Assembly (NCBI GenBank): GCA_030620095.1
Contig: JAUTXW010003574.1
Location: 186,001-250,000 of the forward strand
Direction: 5' to 3'
Origin: Kuschelorhynchus macadamiae
Taxonomy: Eukaryota > Arthropoda > Insecta > Coleoptera > Curculionidae
DNA length: 64,000 nucleotides
In this document: in pieces, positions 43,651-56,402 of the stretch
How positions within the stretch are numbered: position 1 is the stretch's first letter
How the letters are laid out: the number at the start of each line of letters is the position of its first letter
Made by a program: the position numbers and the translations under genes
The notes under the pieces: model-generated
What the model saw: only the letters and a program-made list of their open reading frames with translations
Told to the model about the DNA's origin: nothing
Database searches by the model: none

Positions 43651-46597
43651 AAATACCAGAACTAATGACTTCAAAAACTAATAAGCTACTATTCCCCCTT
43701 TTGCCTCGCGGGGCCACCGCCGCATGTGGGCCCTACAGCAATTCAACGTTACATCTCTGCAAAACCTCGCCCTAACTATGTGCTGGGACTTCTATCTATG
43801 ACGGGGCTGCAGCTATAGACCACATAGCATCACCCATAATCCAGGATTAAATAATACGATACTTCAGAATTTCTGTGTGCTAATCCCTGTGATGTCAACT
43901 ATAGACACTTATTTTCTTTTATTAAGTTAAAAAAAAGTATGATAACAGAATGTTTAATATCTTACAATATATATTAATATTATTTAAATGCTTTTGACAT
44001 TACAGTTTACACCTAGATGAATGAATTTAAATTACAGGAACGTTTAAATACCTCTGGTCCTGGTTTAATTTAAATGTGTACAGAAAAATCACACAATATT
44101 TCAGCATTTGTAAACAATATAATGGTAAACCCTGTATAATGTTTCTTTTGTTAAGAATACTTTTAATATTTTAATTTTTATTAAAAAAAGATCTTTGTTA
44201 ATTAAAGTACAGGAATTTTCATTTAATTCAGAAAGTGACAGTATTATTAATATTCTGTTATATTACAAACCGTGATTGACGCTATATATCCTGTATTTTT
44301 GTATTACATATGTTTCTCTCTTTATTATTTATAAAATTCATTTAAAGATTTAAATACAATAATTTTAAGTGATTATGTGTCTAAATCTACAAGAAGCTGT
44401 TAAGTCGAACCTTAAACGTTGACACTCTGCATGTACAACACATGCGATGCGTTTGACAAGGCAGATTCATTTTTCAGAAGATCGTTAGAAAAACCTCTGA
44501 GGTACCTATACGATGTTGATGGAATAGTATTTAGTTTTAAGATGGGATAATTATTGGGAAAATAAATCCTCTAAAGAAATATTTTTATAACATTGGTTAT
44601 TTAAAACACACATTTCACAAAGTATCCTATGAATTGCTCTATGTGCTACTTTTTTACTCTAGGTACTCGAGCACTCAGAGCCACCATTGAATCGGCGCCT
44701 ATGGTCTTGGTATTAGATATCAAAACACTCAATACATAAATGATTTTTTTGTAATTAAATAATTAATGAATTGAATGAGACTGAATGAGTTTAGCGCAGA
44801 CTTCATGAAGTCAAATTTTCAGCATCGTATTTTATATGGCTTTTAGAGCACGGTGTTTAATTTCAATAAGTTTAATTTCTGACAATTTACAGGCTGTCTC
44901 AAGTTCGACTAAACGCATGAGGATTTTAGAAACAGTATAATGTACAAAGTCAGTTAAATTAGGGCAAAGTTGCGTATTTGTAGGCTGAAATGATTGTCAA
45001 TTTAATATTAAGAAAAAATTTAGTTGAATTTCTAGCAGGCTCGTGGACAGTATTTGTTGCTTTTTTTTCTATTGGCTTTTTAATGTTCTAGTTAATTTAT
45101 ATACGTCAAACGTGGCTGGGAAGCAGAGGAGCGCTGCGCGTAAGTGGGTTCAGGGTCTTGTGTATATTAACTGCTCAAGGCTTTTGTACTTTTTTTTCAT
45201 AATTTTTGGACAATTATCGAAACTAGACTTTCTAGAAACAACTATGCCGTGGTAATGTATGAAACAATTTTTGTTCTCATTTAAATAGAGAAAAATGCCG
45301 CACAATTTACGTTTGGGCATCGATTCGATTCCCTTAGACGAACATTGTTCGCAATCTGGCTCTCTTTTTATAAAAAACTTGTCAGTGTGAATCACTCTTT
45401 CCGAATTTCACATCTACGCTAAAGAGGTCAGTTGGATTAACTCTTAAACTGTTGCGAGGAGTAGTGAAATGAAAACGTTTGACCCAAATTTACTCCTTTT
45501 GTAAACTCAATGGGATGTGCATCTATTTGACTGGCCATCAAGCTAAAACTTGGTAATTTTGATTCTGGGCTAGATCGAATTAATGGTTATATTCAGCACC
45601 AAATTGTAGAATATTTTTATTACTAAATTAAAAAAAATCGGAATCTATTAAAAAATACTAAACTGAGTGCCAGGGTAAAACGTAATTTTCTTATGTTATT
45701 CTGTATAACAATTTGGTTCAAACAAAAACTTTTAAAGTCCATATTTTGGAATTTTTAACCCATCTAGCACATTTTAGGGGAAGTTCTTAAGGTGACGTTT
45801 TTACGAACTGCCCAGACGCAACTTATTATACCTTTTTAATCTAAACTAAGGAAACTACAAAGTTTAATAGATTGTCAACTTGCCAAATGATTAACTTACC
45901 ATTCAAACATACTCCTGCAAATCAGCCACTTTTGACGTCAAAATAAAAAAAATACTGGGTATTTGAAATTATTCAATTTAAATTCAACCTAGTAAGCGTT
46001 CCAGTAATTTCCATTTTGACCATCAAATAACATTTTTTTTTTAAATCTGGACAGGAAAATTCTTTGCAGTATTGTTTTTTGAGGGGTGATCCAGTGGTTT
46101 TACTGGTTGAAAATTTATGTAAATTAGTAATTTTTTATTGTAACTAAAAAGGTGATGTATGTTGGAAGCGTGCTGGAAAATTTGTAGAAATATCGCCTTT
46201 TCCGCAATTATTCCCATTAATCAGATTTTTCGTGAAAAGTATTCTCTGATCAAATAATCAAAATAAGGGTTTTACAATTTTAAAAAGTGCAATATTTTTA
46301 GTTCTGTATATATTTGTTAGAAATATGTTATTTCAGTTTAGACATAGATATTTCCCAAGACCACCGTTGGTTTTAAGAAATGGCTAGCCGCGGAAACACA
46401 GACTCAGTTCCAGAAACGAGGCATATACAATATCTATCTAAAAGTAATTCAAACTGAATTTTTATTTAACTGATATTACATTGAATATCGCGAACCTCAT
46501 CAGCATATAAGAGAAAAAGTCAACTTAATTATACATAAAAAATTTCTTAACCAAAAAAAGAATCTTCTGTTCTCTAATACCTAAAAATAATAAAAAC

Positions 46598-48340
46598 ATG
46601 AAACCAAGTTCAAAACAATTTTCTGACCACAAATTTTTTGGTGGACTTTCTAACCTCTCGAGCGTGAAATTTTCAGATACCAAAATAAAATTATTAGAAA
46701 AAGGGTTTAAATATAATATTAGTGAACAAACTTCAACAAAAAACTTAACTAGCCTTTAAAGATATTGCATCAAATATATCTCTAAATTTTGAAGGTTCAT
46801 CACTTATTAAAAGAGAATGTTTTAAAGTCAAATTCAGAAATTCAAGGCATACAATTAAAAATTAATTAAAAATAAGTCAAAAAAATCTTATCTTTACGAA
46901 AGCTGACATAGGTAACACTGTACTTGCTATTGATAGGGTAGACTATATTAACAAAACATTAGTTTTTCTTAAGCCAGACAAATATCATATTTTAAAAAAT
47001 AACTTAACAGTTTTTTTCAACAAAAAATTAAAATTTGTATTAAAAATTGTAAGAGCTTGTTTGGTGATAGAGACGTCAGTGTGTATACAATTATGAACCC
47101 ACAACCACCAAAATTATATCCTTTAATTAAATTTGATAAATTGGGATTTCCCATCAGACCAATAGTGTTTTTCTTTCCAGCGTCATCCTATAAAATAACA
47201 AAAAAACATTATTCAATACAGTTTTCTGAAAAATATCAAATTAAAAACTTGTTAGATTTAGTTAATAAAATTAAAAATATTCGTTTACCAAATAATGCCT
47301 CACTAATCTGTTTTAAACTAGTAGAAAATCTTTTAAATAAAGAATCAGGTAATTGTTTTAAAAAACAAGAAATATTGTACTTACTTACCGAATGTTTAGA
47401 ACAAAACTACTTCGAATTTAATAATAAACTTTATACTAGGACAGAAGGTTTAATTATAGGAAATCCATTAAGCCTCTTACTTGTTGAAATATTTTTGAAC
47501 ACTCTATAAATCCAAATCAATAAATATCTTTTTTTTAAATATTTTATATACTGGCATAGATATGTTTAGCATGTTTTACAGGACCTGAAAGGCAATTAAA
47601 TATTTTTCTTGCATATATTAGTAACCTTCATCCTAATATGAAATTTACAGTTGAACTAAAATCTAATAAAAGTATACGTTTTCTAGATTTAACAATCAAT
47701 AGATTCAATAATAGACATGATTTCTCTGTGTATCATAAACCTTCACTTACGGATACAACCATACACAATTCCTCATGTCATCCAAAACATAAACTAGCCG
47801 CTTTTTAGAGAATGATTTAGGGACTAATCTCGCTAACGTAAAATTAATTTTCAGCCCGAGTTAAACATTATCAAACCGATTGAAATAAACAATGGTTATT
47901 CAATTAGTATAACTGATAAAATTCTACAATAAAATATAAAAAAACTCTAAATATGATTAACCCTAATATCAATGAAACTACAACTGCATACAAAGTTATA
48001 TCCTATATATCTAGATCTAAAGTAGGCAAATTTCTAAATGGTCTAGAGATTAGAATACCATATAAAACCAATTATTCTTTAAGTAAGTATATTGAAAATA
48101 ATAAAACAAAACAAAACGTATATTATAGGCCAAACAGGCAGATATTTTGGTAGAAGAATAGAGGAGCATTATAAATTTTTCATCAAGTGAACAATCGAAT
48201 CCAATTATGCAAATCACTTAATTGAGACCTGTCATACCTTTGATAAAAAATTGTTTGTTAAACGATCAGGTAGAACTCAGTTCACCTCTGTTAAATGTAT
48301 TTTAATAATTTTAGGTAGTTTAGGTTTATGGGTAGTACTA
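46598..48340 (+). pseudogene. Penelope-like element reverse transcriptase/GIY-YIG, left arm
   Basis: Broken frames give a Penelope-type protein: a start region (GLSNLSSVKFSDTKIKLLEK), IFTKADIGNTVLAIDRVDYI, reverse transcriptase blocks (PKLYPLIKFDKLGFPIRPIV, RTEGLIIGNPLSLLLVEIFL) and the start of a GIY-YIG endonuclease (VYYRPNRQIFW, damaged by a ~54-bp deletion). Penelope-like elements pair these two enzymes. No single frame is intact. Confidence 0.82.
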
Positions 48341-48439
48341 AAAAATTCCTAGACTTTTTTTATTTTTAAAATTTCCAAATCGTTGTATTACACGTGGTTA
48401 TAAAAATATTCCTTTACTTTACTTAAGTTTATTCATTCA

Positions 48440-49020
48440 AGATGTTATATCCGAGCGGCCGTTGATCTTTATTTATGATTTCTGGATGTTGCTGTTGTTG
48501 CGCTTGATTTTTTGTGATTTTAGATTTGTCGGTTATTGTCTTGTATACTATTGGCAGTAGTAATGATTCGGCCTTTTATTTAAATCACAATGTTTTTTAA
48601 TTTCTATTTTTATATAATTTTATAATGATTTATATTGGCAATCTTTCTACATCCCTCTAAATTTTTTTGTGGTCGGTTTCCTCTTGCTTGATATTCGCTT
48701 GTTAGTTTGCCCCACGTACATCTTTTCACAGTCCTGGCACGAAATGCTATCTACTCCCTGGTTTTCCAATTTATTTTTGTCTTTTGGGTTTCCAAGTAGT
48801 TTACCTATAGTTGCTTGTGGCCTATGTATTATTTGTATGTTGTGTTTTCTAAGAATCCTTCCGATCCTGCCTGTTGTGTCTTTTAAGACTACTTGTTGCC
48901 TTTCTGGTTCATAATTTTTGGTGTTCCTTGTTCGAGAACCCTGTGTATTAATAGCTTTCTCTATGGTGCGATTTGTGAAGCCATTTTTCTTTAATTATAT
49001 TAATTTCGTTTTGTCTCGTC
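48440..49020 (-). pseudogene. Second Penelope-like 3' fragment (GIY-YIG), left arm
   Basis: On the minus strand the segment GKLLGNPKDKNKLENQG and then VDSISCQDCEKMYVGQTNKR is the GIY-YIG region of a different Penelope-like element. It lies tail to tail with the first. The mirror copy is at ~49,440-50,000 on the plus strand. Confidence 0.75.
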
Positions 49021-49439
49021 TGTGTTTCAGTTAATCACACGGATCTAGATAAAGTACACCACACAGATCGATTCGATGGATATATAGAGTTGTAGCCAAT
49101 CGCAAATGATCATTGCACCGTTGCCATAGTTACACACATTCTTTTCATAGACTCAGATTCGTGTGCCAAACTTTATTAGGGTATGGTCACAATATTCCAT
49201 AACGGACATTTCGAATAAACCGAGTATAGAAAATTAACACATACCGACAATATTTAAATGCAAGATCACATCATCCCCCTGCACAATTTTAAGCTGTATC
49301 CAAAACCCTAATAAAGTTTGTCACACGAATTTGAGTCTATGAAAAGAATGTGTGTAACTATGGAAACGGTGCAATGATCATTTGCGATTGGCTACAACTC
49401 TATACATATATGGAATTGATCTGTGTGGTGTACTTTATC

Positions 49440-50000
49440 TAGATCCGTGTGATTAACTGAAACACAGACGAGACAAAACGAAATTAATATAATTAAAGAA
49501 AAATGGCTTCACAAATCGCACCATAGAGAAAGCTATTAATACACAGGGTTCTCGAACAAGGAACACCAAAAATTATGAAACAGGAAGGCAACAAGTAGTC
49601 TTAAAAGTGACAACAGGCAGGATCGGAAGGATTCTTAGAAAACACAACATACAAATAATACATAAGCCACAAGCAACTATAGGTAAACTACTTGGAAACC
49701 CAAAAGACAAAGGAGTGATGTAGGAGGATTGCCAATATAGATCATTATAAAACCTGAATAATTCGAGAAGCCATAGAAATTAAAAAACATTGTGATTTAA
49801 ATAAAAGGCCGAATCATTACTACTACCAACAGTATACAAGACAATAACTGACAAATCTAAAATCACAAAAAATCAAGCGCAACAACAGCAACATCCAGAA
49901 ATCATAAATAGCGATCAAAGGCCGCTCAGATATAACATCTTGAATGAATAAAGTTAAAGAGTAGAGGAATATTTTTATAACCAGGTGTAATACAACGATT
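49440..50000 (+). pseudogene. Second Penelope-like 3' fragment, right arm
   Basis: Mirror of 48,440-49,020. IGKLLGNPKDKG is readable, but a deletion removes the CxxC/GQT block that is still seen in the left arm. Confidence 0.7.
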
Positions 50001-50049
50001 CGGAAATTTTAAAAATAAAAAAAGTCTGGTAATTTTTAAGTACTAGCCA

Positions 50050-51842
50050 TAAAACTAAACTACTTAAAATTATTAAAATACATTTAACAGAGGTGAATTG
50101 AGTTCTACCTGATCGTTTAACAAACAATTTTTTATCAAAGGTATGACAGGTCTCAATTAAGTGATTTGCATAATTGGATTCGATTGTTCACTTGATGAAA
50201 CATTTATAATGCTCCTCTATTCTTCTACCAAAATATCTGCCTGTTTGACCTATAATATACGTTTTGTCACAATCTCCAAAATTTAGTTGGTATGCACCTG
50301 ATTGTTCATGTTTATCAGATTTTGTTTTATTATTTTCAATATACTTACTTAAAGAATAATTGGTTTTATATGGTATTCTAATCTCTAGACCATTTAGAAA
50401 TTTGCCTACTTTAGATCTAGATATATAGGATATAACTTTGTATGCAGTTGTAGTTTCATTGATATTAGGGTTAATCATATTTATAGTTTTTTTATATTTT
50501 ATTGTAGAATTTTATCAGTTATACTAATTGAATAACCATTGTTTATTTCAATCGGTTTGATAATGTTTAACTCGGGCTGAAAATTAATTTTACGTTAGGG
50601 AGATTAGTCCCTAAATCATTCTCTAAAAAGCGGCTAGTTTATGTTTTGGATGACATGAGGAATTGTGTGTGGTTGTATCCGTAAGTGAAGGTTTATGATA
50701 CACAGAAAAATCATGCCTATCATTGAATCTTTTGATTGTTAAATCTAGAAAATGTATACTTTTATTAGATTTTAGTTCCATTATAAATTTCATATTAGGA
50801 TGAAGGTTACTAATATATGTGAGAAAAATATTTAATTGCCTTTCAGTTCCTGTAAAATATGCTAAAACCTCATAAACATATCTATGCCAGTATATAAAAT
50901 ATTTAAAAAAAAGATATTTATTGATTTGGATTTATAGAGTGTTCAAACATATTTCAGCAAGTAAGAGGCTTAATGGATTTCCTATAATTAAACCTTCTGT
51001 CCTAGTATAAAGTTTATTATTAAATTCGAAGTAGTTTTGTTCTAAATATTCGGAAGGTAAGTACAATATTTCTTGTTTTTTAACACAATTAGCTGATTCT
51101 TTATTTAAAAGATTTTCTACTACTTTGAACCAGATTAGTGACGCATTATTTGGTAAACGAATATTTTTAATTTTATTAACTAAATCTAACAAGTTTTTAA
51201 TTTGATTTTTCAGAAAAACTGTATTGAATAATGTTTTTTAGTTATTTTATAGGATGACGCTGGAAAGAAAGACACTATTGGTCTGATAGGAAATCCCAAT
51301 TTATCAAATTTAATTAAAGAATATAATTTTGGTGGTTGTGGGTTCATAATTGTATACACACTGACGTCTCTATCACCAAACAAGCTCTTACAATTTTTAA
51401 TACAAATTTTAATTTTTTGTTGAAAAAAACAGTAAAGTTATTTTTTAAAATATGATATTTATCTGGCTTAAGAAAAACTAATGTTTTGTTAGTATAGTCT
51501 ACCCTATCAATAGCAAGTACAGTGTTGCCTATGTCAGCTTTCGTAAAGATAAGATTTTTTTGACTTATTTTTAATTAATTTTTAATTTTATGCCTTAAAT
51601 TTCTGAATTTGACTTTAAAACATTCTCTTTTAATAAGTGATAAACCTTCAAAATTTAGAGATATATTTGATGGGATATCTTTAAAGGCTAGTTAAGTTTT
51701 TTGTTGAAGTTTGTTCCCTAATATTATATTTAAACCCTTTTTCTAATAATTTTATTTTGGTATCTGAAAATTTCACGCTCGAGGGGTTAGAAAGTCCACC
51801 AAAAAATTTGTGGTCAGAAAATTGTTTTGAACTTGGTTTCAT
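50050..51842 (-). pseudogene. Penelope-like element reverse transcriptase/GIY-YIG, right arm
   Basis: Mirror of the left-arm gene. It keeps a fuller endonuclease segment (AYQLNFGDCDKTYIIGQTGR and FGRRIEEH at ~50,230-50,290) and the RTEGLIIGNPLSLLLAEICL block (~50,970). The N-terminal part is broken by frameshifts. Confidence 0.82.
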
Positions 51843-54838
51843 GTTTTTATTATTTTTAGGTATTAGAGAACAGAAGATTCTTTTTTTGGTTAAGAAATTT
51901 TTTATGTATAATTAAGTTGACTTTTTCTCTTATATGCTGATGAGGTTCGCGAAATTCAATGTAATATCAGTTAAATAAAAATTTAGTTTGAATTACTTTT
52001 AGATAGATATTGTATATGCCTCGTTTCTGGAACTGAGTCTTTGTTTCCGCGGCTAGCCATTTCTTAAAACCAACGGTGGTCTTGAGAAATATTTATGTCT
52101 AAACTGAAATAACATATTTCTAACAAATATATATAGAACTAAAAATTTTGCATTTTTTAAAATTGTAAAACCCTTATTTTGATTATTTGATCAGAGAATA
52201 CTTTTCACGAAAAATCTGATTAATGGGATTAATTGCGAATAAGGCGATATTTCTACAAATTTTCCAGCACGCTTCCAACAGACATCACCTTTTTAGTTAC
52301 AATAAAAAATTACTAATTTACATAAATTTTCAACCAGTAAAACCACTGGATCACTCCTCAAAAAACAATACTGCAAAGAATTTTCATGTCCAGATTTAAA
52401 TAAAAAAATGTTATTTGATGGTCAAAATGGAAATTACTGGAACGCTTACGAGGTTGAATTTAAATTGAATGATTTCAAATACCCGGTAGTTTTTATTTTG
52501 ACGTCAAAAGTGGCTAATTTGCAGGAGTATGTTTGAATGGTAAGTTAATCATTTGGCAAGTTCACAATCTATTAAACTTTGTAGTTTCCTTAGTTTAGAT
52601 TAAAAAGGTATAAGTTGGCGTCTGGGCAGTTCGTAAAAACGTCACTTTAAGAACTCCCCCTAAAATGTGCTAGATGGGTTAAAAATTCCAAAATATGGAC
52701 TTTAAAAGTTTTTGTTTGAACCAAAGTGTTATACAGAATCACATAAGAAAATTACGTTTCACCCTGGCACTCAGTTTAGTATTTTTTATTAGATTTCGAT
52801 TTTTTTAAATTTAGTAATAAAAATATTCTACAATTTGGTGCTGAATAACCATTAATTCGATCTAGCCCAGAATCAAATTACCATGTTTTAGCTTGATGGC
52901 CAGTCAAATAGGTGCACATCCCATTAAGTTTACAAAAGGGGTAAATTTGGGTCAAACCTTTTCATTTCACTACTCCTCGCAACAGTTTAAGAGTTAATCC
53001 AACTGACCTCTTTATCAACATTTATTAACCGATGAAAATAAAATTATTGCGTAGATGTGAAATTCGGAAAGAGTGATTCACACTGACAAGTTTTTTATAA
53101 AAAGAAAGCCAGATTGCGAACAATGTTCGTCTAAGAGAATCGAATCCATGTCCAAACGTAAATTGTGCGGCATTTTTCTCTGTTTAATGAGAACAAGAAT
53201 TGTTTACATTACATACATTACCACGACATAGTTGTTTCTAGAAAGTCTAGTTTCGATAATTGTCCAAAAATTATGAAAAAAAAAGTACAAAAGCCTTGAG
53301 CAGTTAATATACACAAGACCCTGAACCCACTTACGAGCAGCGCTCCTCTGCCCCCAGCCACTTTTGACTTATATAAATTAACTAGAACATTAAAAAGCCC
53401 ATAGAAAAAAAGCAACAAATACTGTCCACGAGCCTGCTAGAAATTCAACTAAATTTTTTCTTAATATTAAATCGACAATCATTTCAGCCTACAAATACGC
53501 AACTTTGCCCTAATTTAACTGACTTTGTTCATTATACTGCTTTTAAAATCCTCATGTGTTTAGTCGAACTTGGGACAGCCTGTAAATTGTTAGAAATTAA
53601 ACTTATTGAAATTAAACACCGTGCTCTAAAAGCCATATAAAATACGATGCTGAAAATTTGACTTCATGAAGTCTGCGCTAAACTCATTCAGTCTCATTCA
53701 ATTCATTAATTATTTAATTACAAAAAATCATTTATGTATTGAGTGTTTTGATGTCTAATATCAAGAATATAGGCGCCGATTCAATGGTGGCTCTGAGTGC
53801 TCGAGCACCTAGAGTAAAAAAGTATTGGGTGCGGAGCACCCAGAGCAATTCATAGGATACTTTGTGAAATTTGTGTTTTAAATAACCAATGTTATAAAAA
53901 TATTTCTTTAGAGGATTTATTTTCCCAATAATTATCTCATCTTAAAACTAAATACTATTCCATCAACATCGTATAGGTACCTCAGAGGTTTTTCTAACGA
54001 TCTTCTGGAAAATGAATCTGCCTTGTCAAACGCATCGCATGTGTTGTACATGCAGAGTGTCAAAGTTTAAGGTTCGACTTAACAGCTTCTTGTAGATTTA
54101 GACATATAATCACTTAAAATTATTGTATTTAAATCTTTAAATGAATTTTATAAATAATAAAGAGAGAAACATATGTAATAAAAAAATACAGAATATATAG
54201 CGTCAATCACGGTTTGTAATATAACATAATATTAATAATACTGTCACTTTCTGAATTAAATGAAAATTCCTGTAATTTAATAAACAAAGATTTTTTTTTA
54301 ATGAAAATTAAAATTATAAAAGTATTCTTAACAAATGAAACATTATACAGGGTTTACCATTATATTGTTTACAAATGCTGAAATATTGTGTGATTTTTCT
54401 GTACATATTTAAATTAAACCAGGACCAGGGGTATTTAAATGTTCCTGTAATTTAAATTCATTCATCTAGGTGTAAACTGTAATGTTAAAAACATTTGAAT
54501 AATATTAATGTATATTGTAAGATATTAAACATTCTGTTATCATACTTTTTTTTAACTTAATAAAAGAAAATAAGTATCTATAGTTGACATCACAGGGATT
54601 AGCACAGAGAAATTCTGAAGTATCGTATTATTCAATCCTGGATTATGGGTGATGCTATGTGGTCTATAGCTGCAGCCTCGTCATAGATAGAAGTCCCAGC
54701 ACAGAGTTAGGGCGAGGTTTTGCAGAGATGTAACGTTGAATTGCCGTAGGGCCCACATGCGGCGGTGGCCCCGCGAGGTAAGGGCAAAAGGGGGAATAGT
54801 AGCTTATTAGTTTTGGAAGTCATTAGTTGTGGAATTTT

Positions 54839-56017
54839 AGTAAAAGACTTACTTACTAGGTCCACATGAGCGGAGTACAAATCTGAAGACCTTTTTTTTT
54901 AGTCATCAGTTACTTGCAAAGGGCTCCTCGCACGGCTTACAGACCCCCAATTACTGAAAGACTTAAAGCTCTAGGGCCTCATGAGCGGAGTACAATTCAG
55001 AGGATCTTTTTTTATGGCTTTAGTTGGTTTTGCAAAATCTCGCACGTTCAGGTGCCATTAAATACTTAAAGCACCAGCCCCATAATTCGTTAATCCGGCC
55101 CTGGTGGTGTTGGACAATTTTATTATTTCAATGTTTTATTATACGCATTTGCAGTACTTAATCTTTAGGTACTGAAAATGGTTGTTGAGATTATTTCCAC
55201 AAAAAAAAATTCTACAAAATAAGTTATATAGAACGGTTCGAAAATGCCAATTAACGGCTAAAGGATATAGAAATGATATCCGCTAAAGTCCGGATTTTTT
55301 TTTTTTAGGTCTAAAGTAAATGTATGATGACTTTGCGCGTGTAGATTATAAGAAAGTCAATATAATTTTATGTTAAATTGTTTTCTCTTTCAAAAATTTT
55401 ATCTTTTTGGTAATTGGCTTCTTTTTTTTTCATAAAACTCATTTTTTAAAGTCAAACGCCATATTTCATTTTTGTCTGAACTTCTATGTCCCTTACTGTA
55501 ATAATGTGTTGTTTGCCGATTTAATCTATAAAAGTATATAGAACACATATGCAAAACATTTTTACTTCCCCCGTAAGATCGAAGTATTCGTAAAAAAATT
55601 ACCCTCCGAAATTTTTTCAGATTTTTAGGTTTCAAGGTACTGAAAAATATGCTTTCTCGATTCCGCAAGTCTGTCTATCTGTTCGCGTTATAGCTAAAAA
55701 ACTACTTACTCCATTGACTTCAAATATTGATAAAAAATTAAGGGTAACATGGGGATCACCTGGTAGCATTTTTGTAAAATCCAATAAGTCGAAACAAAAT
55801 GTTAATCAATGGTAAAATGAGTTCAGCGCATATATAATTTTGTCAGAATCGCGGTAACTATTATCAAATAAAGTGTAACCCTCGCTCTTGTTTATGACCG
55901 TAGGGTGCAAGATTTCTACGTTCTCTTTTTTTAAATCAAAATACAAATTATTTTATGTCACTAACTAGAGAAAATCTATTTCCTGAATAAAAGTTACCAG
56001 CAAAGTAAATTATGATA
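54839..56017. other. Spacer with two diverged ~115-bp repeat copies
   Basis: CCACATGAGCGGAGTACAAAT (~54,863) and CCTCATGAGCGGAGTACAAT (~54,978) begin two diverged copies of a repeated sequence; text beyond ~55,110 shows no gene. The frame at 55,399-55,668 has no domain and is discounted. Confidence 0.45.

Positions 56018-56402
<385 letters not shown>

Larger units (their letters stand above)
43648..54838. repeat. Giant inverted repeat: arms ~5.5 kb, spacer ~0.12 kb
   Basis: The left arm 43,648-49,184 and right arm 49,303-54,838 are reverse complements. For example, TAATAAGCTACTATTCCCCC at 43,680 mirrors ~54,800, and the GACTCA..TTCGTGTG..AAACTTTATTAGGG block faces itself across the spacer. 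The arms differ by scattered substitutions and small indels (about 54 bp present only in the right arm near 50,275), so they are separate sequences. Each arm carries Penelope-like remnants. Outside those, 43,700-46,590 and its mirror hold no recognisable gene. Confidence 0.9.

Noticed and set aside
44640..44720. CTCGAGCAC-containing stretch considered as a tRNA or SINE head
   Set aside because: No cloverleaf or A/B box pair could be drawn.
45150..45395. 81-codon minus-strand frame with CEQC in the left arm of the giant repeat
   Set aside because: The mirrored right arm does not keep the frame open and no domain is recognised.
46494..46515. CTGATGAG in the giant inverted repeat (minus strand; mirror near 51,940) as a Penelope hammerhead
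   Set aside because: Stem II would have a single pair, and stems I and III do not form with a usable UH site.
55399..55668. 89-codon minus-strand frame
   Set aside because: No domain, low-complexity codons and no start context.
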